Source of the DNA: Tubiluchus corallicola
Taxonomy: Eukaryota; Priapulida; Priapulimorpha; Priapulimorphida; Tubiluchidae
DNA: 62,000 nucleotides
Direction: 5' to 3'
Assembly (NCBI GenBank): GCA_030141605.1
Contig: JAQGDQ010000181.1
Location: 1-62,000 of the forward strand
Position numbers and translations under genes: made by a program. The notes beneath the pieces were generated by a model. It was not told where the DNA came from. It saw only the letters and a list, made by a program, of their open reading frames with translations, and did no database searches. Shown piece by piece: positions 36,301 through 47,236 of the stretch (its first letter is position 1; the number at the start of each line of letters is the position of its first letter).

Positions 36301-36879
36301 ATTAATATGTACTATCTATGACCGCTGTTTAAAAGGATTATATTCTCATAAAAGATGCAAACAAAGAAATGACAGAATTTAAGGTACTCAGAAAGTCTTA
36401 ATCACAAGGAAGAACTACTATACATATTGCATATGTTATAACAGTAAACATGATAATAACATTTTTATGGAGAACGTAGACTAAGGCTATTACCAGTCAC
36501 ACCAGTCACCAATGAACTCGCTAACTGTACGTTATTTTACAAATATTCTGCACTGTAATTAAAACTGATGGCGAATGAATTGTGAACAGCGTTAAAACTG
36601 TTATTTCAGAGTTTTAGCACTTTTGCTTGTCGGACGTGCGTTCAAGTCTGCAATATATAGCCCGGCGCTATTTTGAAATATTAGACACTTCGTGAAGCTT
36701 TTTCTCGTTTTAGCGTGAGGCATGATATTTAAACCTGTGCGCCATGCAGTTTTCACTGCTTGCATCTACACTCCTAGGAGTTAGGCTACTCTCAGGTTCC
36801 GTCCTACTAATCCAGTTATCAGCAAACGGGTCAAATTATTCCTGGGACACTTGTATTTTGCTCTAACTCTACATTGAGA

Positions 36880-37250
36880 CGGTGGCGAAAGACCAAGAGG
36901 TCACCTAGCAACCACCCCTATTTGTACGACATTAATATTTATTTAGTTAATCGAGTGACACTGTTAGCAGCTTGTTGCAAAACATGTTCAATAATTATAT
37001 ATATTATAGATTTACAATAAAAATTGTGTTAGTAAAGCCTTTTCTTGGTGTATGCAAAATAACAGATGAACTAAATTGAAAATGAATTAAACAATTATAA
37101 TAGACGTAACACAGTAGCACAAGACCTTATCACTTGACAAACAGACAATTCAAACAGTAAATCAATCAGTAAAACAGGCAAAAAATCAATCAATCACAAT
37201 TTAACAACATTGACAAAATCATCATTGCGGCTAATGAGTTAAAGAAAAAC
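36880..37250. repeat. Dispersed repeat family R2, copy A
   Basis: About 370 bp match, in the same orientation, the segment at 51898-52285: shared words include CCAAGAGGTCACCTAGCAAC, TACGACATTAATATTTATTTA, TTGTGTTAGTAAA and TTGACAAACAGACAATTCAA. Both copies are noncoding and diverged. Confidence 0.85.
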
Positions 37251-37254
37251 GCAG

Positions 37255-37335
37255 AAAAACTGTTAACCCATCGGGATTTGAACCCGAGTCCCGGGATTAG
37301 ACCTCCCATACTCCGAACCATACGAAGCTCCGAAT
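37255..37335 (-). repeat. tRNA-derived SINE copy
   Basis: The minus strand has GGTTCAAATCCCGATGGGTT (B box) preceded by GGAGCTTCGTATGGTTCGGA, an A-box-like region. Plus-strand flank GCAGAAAAACTGTTAACCCA matches the flank of the other copies. It directly follows repeat R2 copy A. Confidence 0.6.
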
Positions 37336-37439
37336 TAATCAGATTAAATCTCTTATACTACTCTCTTGAATACCTTTCTGAGTTAAAATAATTATTATTG
37401 TTGAAATGACTTGTAAAAGACTTGTACCAGTTTCAATAT

Positions 37440-39025
37440 TCACTACTTGTGTTAGACTGAACAGTGCATAAAGTGTACGAATGTATGCAATTGCCTTTTA
37501 TCATATCTGTAGACCACAATGGTGACGAATAATACGAAACAAACTAACTTTCGGGGTCGACTAGAATAGCCTGAGCAATAGTACGGTGTGTACTTGTCTG
37601 CTAACTTAAGCAACGCCGAACCTCAGATAAATAATTGGATGACTGCCGGAAAACGTCTACTTTGTTTCATCTACGTGACTATCTTCGGCTATTTGAAGCC
37701 TATTTCTGTTAACGAGAAAGAATATATAAAGTGCATTACTCATGCGTACGTTGTTTGGCAGGTTCGATATCTTTTGTTTACCAAGTTGACTAACAATTGC
37801 GTTAATGTATGTGCTACTTACTGGATGTTATTGACAGGTCAGCTAGTATTTCGTGAAAACAAATCATTTTCAATAGTAAAGACATGAAAACTTCAATTCG
37901 TTCATGCAGCATTTTTACTATAATGGCGGGATTAATGACACTAGGGGCGATACAGTCGTCGACAGATTTACATAGGCCTAGGGAATGACTGGAAATTTTG
38001 AATTGTGAATGATAACCTAAAAGTATCAATCTTGGTTTTTCCAATTTGGTATTGTGCAAACTGCTTTAATAAACGTTTCTCAAAACTTTAGCAGCTTTAA
38101 GAAGAAGTTTGCTAGGCAGAGCAATTAATGGTCTCGCATATGTCTTTTGCATCCCTATAGCTGCCAACAAGCCGGAACTATATTGCCAAATTGGAACTGA
38201 TAATCAATCCTTGCTAGCTTGCTGGGTAAGGTGTAATGAAAACTATGATAAAAACAGAGCTGTTCTACAGTTGCTGTTGTTGTGGTCGTCGTCGTCATCT
38301 TTGTTGTTGTTGTTGTTATTGTTCTTGTTGTTCTTGTTCTTGTTCTTGTTCTTGTCGTCGTCGTCGTCGTCGTCGTCGTCGTGGTGGTGGTAGTGGTTGT
38401 TGTTGTTGTTTGCATACGTATACGCACAGAAATCTAATTTAGCAAATAATTCAATTGATAGCTTTAAACGTAGCTTACAATGATAGATTTATTTCACAAC
38501 TCTGCACAATTTTTATGGATACTGGTGTAACAATAGTTATTGTAACAGTGATTACATATGGCAAGCAGCCTTTAATCTGCTAAATAAATATGCAAAATCT
38601 TCAGAAACACTGGCAAATAATACAAGTTTCTTCTTAAGCGTCCATTTAATTTTTATTGTTGTTGCACTGCAACTGATTTATACAAACAAATCAACTTTGT
38701 GTCTGACACCCACTGTTTGCTAGAGGTAACAATAAAATAGTAACTAACTTTGATTTTTTGGTATGTAATCTTGGCACGATCTTTGTATAACAATAGATGA
38801 CATTCAAAAATACAACTGCTTGGCTAGTATTGCATCTGAAAGACTGGTACTGCTTGAATCACAACTGTTTGTTGTGAATCACGGAAATATAAGTAAGCAC
38901 TAAGCAGATATAAGCACAGATAATGGTAATTTGAAAAAGAGAACTTCTTCTTTGCGGACTTCTTCAATAAATTTTGTTGCTTCTTATTGATGTTATACTA
39001 ATATTTAAGCGCTCATCGAAACTTT
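37440..39025 (+). repeat. Duplicated block D, copy A (partner at 44158-45955)
   Basis: About 1.6 kb aligns in direct orientation with the block just upstream of the GPCR gene. Shared words include TCATCTACGTGACTATCTTCGGC, cited here in part as TGACTATCTTCGGCTATTTG, then AAATAATTCAATT, TTGTGAATCACGG and ATATAAGCACAGATAATGG. Both copies have a GTT-type microsatellite at the same internal place. Copy A is interrupted at its right end by the LINE fragment that starts near 39030. Confidence 0.88.
38270..38412. repeat. (GTT/GTC/GTG)n microsatellite inside block D copy A
   Basis: Tandem GTT, GTC, CTT and GTG trinucleotides, at the position equivalent to the array at 44885-45175 in copy B. Confidence 0.93.
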
Positions 39026-39029
39026 CTAC

Positions 39030-40340
39030 AGAAGCATTCTAATACCAATTTTTAAGAAAGGCAAGGAGACAACAAAGCCAATTGTCGCCCAATAAGTCTT
39101 ACTTCAGGGATTTGTAAATTGATGGGAGTGATCATCAGGAATGAAATCTATGAACACTTGCAACACTGGAACTTGTTTTCAGATTCTCGTTTTGGCTTTA
39201 TCCATGGCAGTTCTTGTGTTCTCAACTTGTTAGAATGTCTAACCGACTGCCAGGAGACTGTTGAGCAAGGACTTGATGTAGGCGTAATTTACTATGATTA
39301 ACAAAAAGCATTCAACAAGGTCCCCCCACAAACATTTGTTAGTAAAACTTGAGGCTTATGGTATTTGTGGCTATTTGTTGTAATAGGTACGAGATTTCTT
39401 AACAGCTCAGTGTGTACGGATTAACCATGTCCTCTATCATTGAAGTCAAAAGTGGGGTGCCACAAGGCAGCATGTTAGGACCATTGCTTGTTGTATTAAA
39501 TGTTAACAACATTCATGACAATGTGGCTTCGACGGTCAAAATGTTCGCTGGCGATACTAAAATCTATCGGCAAATTGTATTTTATGTTGGTTCAGATACA
39601 CTGCAGAATGACGTCAAGACTTTGGGTGCTTGGTCGCACAATTGGCTAATGCCATTCGACAGCAATAAGTGTAAGGTACTCCATATAGGCAAAAACTCCA
39701 ACAATTTTCTATATGCTATGCTCGACAACAATGGGCAACTTGCGCTTATTACTACTTCTCAAGTACAAAAAGATCTTGCTTTCTACATCAATGGCTCACC
39801 ATCCTTCTAGGAACATATTGATTAATTAAGTCTACAAAGGTGCTCGAAAACGGCTGTAGCCTATTCACAGGGCATTCACATACCTAGACAGCGATATGTT
39901 TTTAATCCTCTACAAAACCTTTGTGCGGCCAATAATGAATTACGTTGACGTAATATGGTATCCAGCTGAGTTAGAACACATCAGAAAGGTAGAACCCAGT
40001 CCATCCAGGGACAAGCAACTAAGCTGGTATCAGCATTGCATGACCAATCATATCCCGAACGCATGCAGAGGTTAAAACTCACATCACTCAGATACAGAAA
40101 AAACGTAAAGATATGTTAACCACATTTCGAATTTTCAACAATGGTACCAAATTAAATTCTGAACATTACTTTCAAGTCAACTATAGGGGTGATGGGCTTA
40201 GATGTAATCCTAAATGGCACAAGAAAAACCGTTTCTCTTTCAGTGTCATCGATGATTGAAACAAGTTGGGGACATACGTTAAGTAAATGCCACTTCTACA
40301 TTTCTAGCGAACTAACTAGAGATAACTTTTTTGTTTGCAC
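39030..40340 (+). pseudogene. Decayed non-LTR retrotransposon (CR1-like) reverse transcriptase fragment
   Basis: Starting IPIFKKGKE, the translated fragments follow the order of a LINE reverse transcriptase: an SRFGFIHGSSCVLNLLECL block, DVGVIYYD (catalytic Asp region), KAFNKVPP, then SKVGCHKAAC or, in the next frame, SGVPQGSMLGPLL (canonical SGVPQGSVLGP), then FAGDTKI where YADDTKI is usual, and a tail with YRGDGLRCNPKWHKKNRFSF. Frameshifts and stops make it inactive. It begins within the LINE palm region, consistent with a 5'-truncated insertion, and abuts block D copy A. Confidence 0.88.
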
Positions 40341-40758
40341 CTGTAACTAGTTAGGACTCAGATGGAAATTATGAGCAAAAAGCTAGATAGTTTCGCCCTG
40401 CACATCACAGGTATTTCACCAGGTCTGAGAATCAGTAATTACTATTGTAATGAGTAACATAATACCAGCGGAATACATCATATCGGTTCCAAACAAAAGA
40501 TAACCTTGTGAGATCTGAACTGAAGAGATGATGTGGGTCGAACGTTACGGAAGTGCAGGAGTTGCATAGATGAAATAATGTGAAAATTATAGAGAATAGA
40601 AGCATGAGAAGATCGGATTTTTCATAACAATGATAACTTTTAATAAATAATAATCAAAGAGCTTTAGCAAACAGCAAGACAACATGTGAAAGTAGGAAAC
40701 GGACATACCTAAAAAAATAATTAAAGCCACCAGTTATTCGAATCATCTATTTTCTACT

Positions 40759-42480
40759 TCAGCCACTTTTTTCTTCTTCTTTTTTCGTCTGCTTCTTTTT
40801 AGGCATAGTTTCATCCATGGAGGCAGGCTTGAAATTGGGCAACCTTTGTGGAAATGTTTTATGCCACACAACCTTACCCTATAAATACACGCGTCACGAT
40901 ATTTCCTAGATACTAGGATCGTGAGGGGAAATTGTCAGTGTCTCCATTTCGTGTTTGACAGGAGATACATTTTACACAGTTTTGAGAGTTCTGCCATTTT
41001 CAATAGCGGTCATTTTGAATTTGACAGCTAACAGCCAGAAATGTCAAATCTGACTTCCCGCCACATCTAAAATGAATTATTGTGATACCCATACCTACGT
41101 TAGAAATTTCATATTTTTCTCAAAAATGCACAATTCTTATTCTTATATTCTTTATATCTTATAGGTGACAATCCTGCCATAATCATTAAATCGCCAAGTA
41201 CATGCGCTGTTCACTTTCAGAATTCTGATCTCCAGTTTAAAAATTTGTCATCGAATCTTTTAAAAGTTAGAGCCAAAGACAGTAAGAATGAATAATCTTA
41301 ATTAATTTTGTTTTTTTTCTCTTGTGCGTGTATTGGTGCTCTTCATAAGACACTGCTTTCTTCTTATGCCTAACCGTTGTAGCTGTAAATGGGTTTCTGT
41401 AAAGAATGTTCGTGAGCATGCGCCCCAGTGTCGCGCACATTGTTTCTAGCCGACCAATCAACGAATGACATCCGTCATCTTGTCGAAAATCACCCATTTT
41501 CCTGCTGTCGCTAGATGTGAAAGCCCACCTTCTTGCCACCCACTACTAAAGTAGGAATGTAATTTTTGGGTGAACTTTAGGTTTAGGTACTTTTAACATT
41601 GCAGTGTTTTTCTGTAATGTGGAATTTTTATATACAATGTACCACTGTACATTGTTGAAACTGCTTTACTAGACGTTTGGTATAATTTTGTTTGTAGTAT
41701 TGCAAACAATGCTTTATTATGTTTGTAATCATAGACGCAAGCAATACTGTGATTAGTATAGTCACGTATTTGGTTCGCCCTAGCTTTTTTGCCTTGCTAT
41801 GGTGAATGAATTGTCATTTTAGTAAATGACCTCATTTTGTCAACTAATTTCATTCTTGGTGCCCATGCAAAAAACTAGTCAGGTTCAGCCAACTTTACGT
41901 TTAGGTGGGTTTTATGAACATTAGCTTACAAAAATACAATTTTAAACACCGCATTTTTAAAAATTGGTGAAAATAAAACATATAAATTACAACTAAATTA
42001 TGTCTTATGCAAAAGCATATATTCGTTGTCATTTTGTTAAAATTTTCATGCCTTTTGGCTTTTAGTTTTTTGTTTTATTAAAGAATTTGCAGATAATGCG
42101 TTTTAGACGACCAGACGTCTCTATTATAAAATTATAATCTACTGCAGAATATCATTGAAAGTTGAAAGCTACTCACAGTAACACCTTTTTTTAACTTTCT
42201 GGATTATCACAGGCATGAGCTGTGCCATATTAAAAATTCAGTGATATTTAATACAAAAATGCCAACATTTACTAGTGATTTGCAGCAATGATTAGAGAAA
42301 ATTTTCTGCTTGTTTTCCGCCAAATTGCAACTCACTTTTTATCAGTACCAGTGTGAAAAGGGGCGTTGATACCTGTGGCGCATCTCGGAGGCTGATCCAT
42401 CCTAGTTCTCTCGACGCTACGACGCATACTGCCCGTTTTCCATCACAGTCTAGTGCTCCAAGCTTCAGACATGAAGCCAT
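40759..42480 (-). CDS. Possible two-exon gene for a 75-residue protein with Lys-rich C-terminus; unrecognised
   Basis: Exon 1 is 42480-42373, starting MASCLKLGALDCDGKRA and ending at a CAG|GTATCA donor. Exon 2 is 40878-40759, with a TTTATAG acceptor, containing VVWHKTFPQRLPNFKPASMD and ending KKKQTKKEEEKSG before TGA. Both boundaries are phase 0, so the join is in frame. The intron is 1.5 kb. I do not recognise the protein: there is no signal peptide, no membrane segment and no catalytic motif, and the last 15 residues are highly charged. The model rests on codon-like composition and splice signals only. Exon 2 is the more convincing half. Confidence 0.4.
41165..41281 (+). CDS. Isolated exon-like open segment, phase 1 to phase 1, unrecognised
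   Basis: A TTATAG acceptor and a GTAAGAATG donor bound 117 bp that are open in one frame: DNPAIIIKSPSTC, then AVHFQNSDLQFKNLSSNLL, then KVRAKD. Both borders are phase 1. No partner exons were found on this strand nearby, and it lies within the intron of the minus-strand two-exon model. It could be an orphan exon of a decayed gene, or chance. Confidence 0.25.
41400..41530. promoter_or_regulatory. CpG-containing patch with CCAAT and NRF1-like words
   Basis: In an otherwise AT-rich stretch this patch has GAGCATGCGCCC, TGTCGCGCACA and GACCAATCA (CCAAT at 41454-41458). Such clusters occur at TATA-less animal promoters. No transcript start can be shown. Confidence 0.25.
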
Positions 42481-44157
42481 GCAAAAGCCGCAGCGGTCTG
42501 GCAGAGAAAGTTGATTGGTGTTGTTCTGTTTACACGTACATGTGGTTTATCTAAAGTCACTAAGTGATAACAGTCATCGCACCGCCCGTGGAAAAATTTT
42601 CTATTCTGGCAAATTATTTGTGGTAGTGACGGTAGAAAGGTGATCAGCGTATATTGTACAATGCTTGTGGCAGTGTAGTTTTTCAGGAATTTTGCTTAAT
42701 AATTTGCATACCTCAATGGTAGGACTTATTATGTCATTAGTGGAATTATAGGTACGCTTTAATAACAAGGGTAAAACTTTTCACTTATGGTTTTATAATA
42801 GGCCTAAGTAACTTGTCAGACACTTAAACACTGCTATATTTACATATCGATATATTTATATTTAATGATATTGACTATGTAAACATGTTAGATAGTGGAT
42901 ATGAACAGTTGGTTTATGTTATAGAAAAACTGCAAATATAGTTGCCCTGGAAACTATAGTTTCTTTCAAGTTCTTCCAATGAACAAAAGCGCGTCACTGT
43001 ACCACAATATACTACCTTGTCGTGACATAACAAAAATTTCGCAAAGGTTATGCAAAAATTATTTATTTATTAAAGACCTACGTAATTTAAAAAAATATGA
43101 AAATCAACCATGTAAACTAGTAAATGTTGTTTGTTTTTGTGTAGTCTAGATACAGGTGTTAGCCATAAATAAGCCATGTTACTTTTTCGTTACGTTGCCA
43201 CAAAATATTCTAGAAATATCAGAAATGCCAAAGCAGCTCTTTTTTCAAATGTACATTTTTTACACTTTGTTCTAATTTCTTAGTAGTTAAATATAAAAGA
43301 AAAAACTCGTTTTTACTTGTTTTTTCCTGTTTTTTATCGTGACTGGGAATTGGCTCCCCCCCCCATTTTCTTTTCATATCAATCTTTAAGAGACCTTGTT
43401 CACTGCAGAAGAGAAATTTATTCTTTTTCCTTCATCTTAAACTCCCACAGAAGAATGCGATGTATCAACATCTTGCATCGATTTTGTACAAACAGAAAAA
43501 ATAAAAGATCAGTCGTCAGTCAATTAAGAACACAAAAACTCAATTTAGAAAACGACAAGCTTAGCTAATATTTCTGAAATTGATGTCAAGACATCTCAAT
43601 AACCGAAGGCTTAGACAGAAACAAGGCTTACTGTCAGCAATGTTTTAGTTCAAACTTGCAAAAAGTTTATGCTTAGATGTGTTAAATTGAAAAATCTGTT
43701 TACACCAGACGTAAGCCATGACTCTTGATTAATCTAACTGGGCTTCTCTACATGATTACACATTGAGTTTACACCAACTCAGTTTCAACAGCAGAATTAT
43801 TATTCATTGTGAAGGGTGAACGAACTTAAGTCCTTAAGATGTTCAAATTAGCGCCATTAGTTACTAGCCCTAATTATCAGTGGGTTTAATCTTCGAAACA
43901 AAAAATCAAAGAAACTTGATATCACTGTACAGTGTTCACAGCAGCCGCGTTTACGTACTGCCGCACACAGAGGGCGCTCCAAAAAATGTTTGTGCTTATT
44001 GTATTTAAACTATGGTATCCAATACGAAGTTCTGAGTTAGCCATTGCAGTGCGCATTTTTCTTAGGTAATATGCTTCATTCTCGCCAATAAAAATACGCC
44101 TATTATTATAAAAATTATTGAATTCTTTCACCTAAAAAATGCTGTTTTCTTCATGTT
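42481..44157. other. Region without supported genes
   Basis: AT-rich sequence with no frame, RNA gene or clear repeat that I can support. A short C-run at about 43357-43364 is the only low-complexity feature. Confidence 0.5.
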
Positions 44158-45955
44158 CACTACTTATATTCAACTGAATGGTGTACAAAATGTTTTCATG
44201 TTTGCAAATACCTGTAGGGCACAGTGGTGACAAACAAACAAACGGCGAGCCGGGTTTCAGTGTCGAGTAGAACAGCTAAAGCAATAGTATGGTGTGTGCT
44301 TGTCTACTAAGTTAAGCAACACCGAGCCTGGTTAATAAGTGAATAGACGACGGCCGGGAAAACCGCTACTGCGTGTTTCATCTATGTGACTATCTTCGGC
44401 TATTTGAAGCCTATTGCTGTCGTTGAGAAAAGATGTATGCATTCGTCCGGACATAGTTTAGCAGGTTCAATGTCTTCTGCCTAGAGAAACAATTACGGTA
44501 ATCTATATGCTACTTACTGGCTGTTAGTGACAAGTTAGCTTCCTGAATATAGATAATTTTCAGTAGTAAAACCCCGAAAACATTTTTCGCGCGGCATTTT
44601 GAGCGAATTATGGCCGGGTATAATGGCATTTGGTCGTCGACGGACATACATAAGCCCTTGGTTTCCTGTCTGTGCGTGACTGAGGAATTTTGAGTTTTGA
44701 TAATGAAGTTGCCAGTTCGAATCTTGTTTTTTTGTTTTGTCTTTGAGGAACGTGCACTACTAAACATTCCACATAACTGGGTTTGCTGGGTAGATGAACA
44801 AAACTGTAGAGTTGCTTGAAAGGAACTGTTAATCCACCTCTTAGCTGTCAAGTACTACCAAGAAAAAAATTAGAACTGTTTTTGGTTGTTGTTGCTGCTG
44901 CTGTTGTCACTGTTGCTGTTGTGTGTTGTTCTTGCTGTTGTTATTGTTGTTGTTGTTGTTGTTGATGATGATGATGATGATGAGGATGATGATGTTGTTG
45001 TTGTTATTGTTATTAGAACTGTTTTTGGTTGTTGTTACTGCTGCTGCTGTTGTCACTGTTGTTGTTGTTATTAAAACTGTTTTTGTTGCTGCTGCTGTCG
45101 TCATTGTTGCTGTTGTTATTGTTGTTGATGATGAGGATGTTGTTGTTGTTGCTGCTGCTGTTGCTGTTGTGCAAGTATCAGCATAGAAACCTAATTTGGC
45201 AAATAATTCAATTTAAAGCTTAAAGCTGTGACTCACAGTGACGAGATTTATTTAAGTATGCTGCCACTGTTTATATAGGCTCTGGTGACTTCGTTTCTTG
45301 TTAAGCTTCGGTTTCCCAGTCATAAATCTGTATCTTACAGTGGTTCGTGGTTCGACGCATGGCATGATCAAAAAAGTGACTGAAAACATGGTTATTTACA
45401 ACAAATGTTATTGCAACTGTGATTGCACATATGACAAGCAGCCTGAAATCTGGTGCAAAATCTTCGGAATCTGTTGTTTGGTAAACAATACAAGTTGTTT
45501 CTTCACCGCCCATTTAATTTTTATTATTGTAATTTGTCACACTGCAACTGATTTGTGCAAATAAATCATCGATACCTGTCATCCACTCTTTGCCAGAGGT
45601 AACAAGAAAGTAGTAACCAAATTTTACTTTTCAGGTATATAATTTTGGCAAGATCTTTGTATAACAACAGATGACAACATCAATTATACAACTGTTGGGC
45701 TAGTATTGCGTCTGAAAGCTAGTATTCCTTAATTTGTTTGTTGTGAATCACGGAAAAACTGCTGATGTGTATGTATAACCTCAACAGATTGTTTACACAA
45801 CACAGTGAGCCCAATGTACACTGACATAGATATAAGCACAGATAATGGTAAGGCAAATAAGAGAACTGAATCGCGGGCTTCTTCAGTGAACTTCGTTGCA
45901 TCTCTTATTGACGTCATACTAATATGCAAAGCGTTCATCAAAACCTAATAAACCA
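44158..45955 (+). repeat. Duplicated block D, copy B, just upstream of the GPCR
   Basis: This is the direct-orientation partner of 37440-39025. It ends about 170 bp before the GPCR start codon, so it overlaps any nearby GPCR promoter or 5' UTR. It is about 200 bp longer than copy A, mainly through its microsatellite and small insertions. Confidence 0.88.
44885..45175. repeat. (GTT/GCT/GAT)n microsatellite inside block D copy B
   Basis: Compound trinucleotide runs, including a duplicated internal unit: TTAGAACTGTTTTTGGTTGT occurs near 44868 and again near 45013. Long poly-Leu or poly-Val frames here are repeat artefacts. Confidence 0.93.
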
Positions 45956-46123
45956 GCAGAGACAACATCATTGACATTTGAACAGGCACAGTAACATCAC
46001 GTCAGGAAAGCTCTAGTGGTCCTTGTTTCCGGGACTGCAGGCAATCATATACATGCCGCCAAGATGGACACACTTTTCTATCTTGCTGTAAATGTGTATT
46101 AGTGCGTTCTCAAAAATATCGAA

Positions 46124-47236
46124 ATGAATAACAACTCCAGTGTGAAACTAAGTGAAGCAGATAATATCCTGCCAGTGAACCACAATGTCCTTTTGATCAC
46201 AGTATTATTATTCCTCATTAATTTTGCAGTTGTGTTTGGCAACCTACTCGTAATCATCAGCATTACCACGTCAAAACAGCTGCAAACTCTTCATAATTAT
46301 CTAATTCTGTCGCTCTCGATGACAGACTTCCTTCTGGGGTTATTCGTCATTCCGTTTCAAGCGGTTAGTACCGGTACTGGACGCTGGCCATTTCTGAAAT
46401 CATACTGCGCCATGCACTTTGCGCTAGATGTACTGCTTTGCACAGCTAGCATTTTACACTTATGCGTTATTGCAATTGAGAGGTACATCGCAATTGTTTA
46501 TCCTACAAGGTATAAAACGTTCGTACGGACGATAGTACCATTTGGAATTACTTCGTCATGGGTCATTTCTGCATGCCTTGCCCAGATTGTGATTTTCTTT
46601 CCCTCGGCATGGCACAATGCATATTGGGAAGCTGGAGGCGTTTATGATCTAGACGGCGTGTGCATAACACCAGTGAATTTCAACTTTGCCTTTTTCTGTG
46701 GCTTGTTTGCCTTTTACATTCCGGAAATACTGATGGTGGGCGCCTACGGACGCATGTACGTGATCCTAAAGAAACAGTTTCAACGTGTTTCTCATACGCG
46801 TTTTCATCAAGACATCAGCACCATCCATGACATCCTAACGAGCCAGACGTATAATGGTTTCCCGCCAGGTGCCGAATACACCTTCCCAATGTCAACAATT
46901 ACAAAAAAGAGTCTCCAAAAAGAGGCAGCGTCAATGAAACTCATGGTGCTTGTTTTGTCGTCTTTCGTCGTCCTTTGGCTGCCGTTTTCCATCGTGAATC
47001 CCATTGCGGCACTCTGCCCAGAAGTGCCTGGAGGACTGTTCCTGTTTTGCACCTGGTGCGGATATGCAAACTCTCTGGTCAATCCGATACTGTATGCCAT
47101 GTACAACAAAGAGTTCAGACGAGCATTTCTGGGTTTGATTTGCAATCGCTGGTGTTTCTATTCCTACACGAGTCGCGTTACTGACGTTAGTATGAATACA
47201 CGAGAGGCACGTTCAAGCTTAGACATACTTTCATGA
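46124..47236 (+). CDS. Class A GPCR, biogenic-amine-receptor-like, intronless, 370 residues
   Basis: A single uninterrupted frame holds seven membrane segments and class A hallmarks: GNLLVI in TM1, SMTDFLLG in TM2, ERYIAIVYP at the end of TM3 (ERY where DRY is usual), WLPF in TM6 and NPILYAMYN in TM7 followed by a helix-8 segment. An Asp in TM3 (ALDVLLCTA) is at the position that binds the amine in monoamine receptors, and GYANSLVNP in TM7 fits that group. TM5 (CGLFAFYIP) lacks the serines that contact catechols, so a catecholamine ligand is unlikely. The N-terminus has an NNNSS glycosylation-type site. It signals presumably through G proteins at the plasma membrane; ligand is unassigned. The start ATG is the first in frame and gives the usual short N-terminus. 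Confidence 0.93.
   Translation: MNNNSSVKLSEADNILPVNHNVLLITVLLFLINFAVVFGNLLVIISITTSKQLQTLHNYLILSLSMTDFLLGLFVIPFQAVSTGTGRWPFLKSYCAMHFALDVLLCTASILHLCVIAIERYIAIVYPTRYKTFVRTIVPFGITSSWVISACLAQIVIFFPSAWHNAYWEAGGVYDLDGVCITPVNFNFAFFCGLFAFYIPEILMVGAYGRMYVILKKQFQRVSHTRFHQDISTIHDILTSQTYNGFPPGAEYTFPMSTITKKSLQKEAASMKLMVLVLSSFVVLWLPFSIVNPIAALCPEVPGGLFLFCTWCGYANSLVNPILYAMYNKEFRRAFLGLICNRWCFYSYTSRVTDVSMNTREARSSLDILS

Noticed and set aside
37588-37887. 99-codon plus frame in duplicated block D copy A
   Set aside because: The homologous stretch in copy B has stops and frameshifts in this frame.
41267-41539. 90-codon minus frame starting MARRWAFTSSD
   Set aside because: No homology recognised, no convincing splice partner; the patch is instead noted as CpG-containing.
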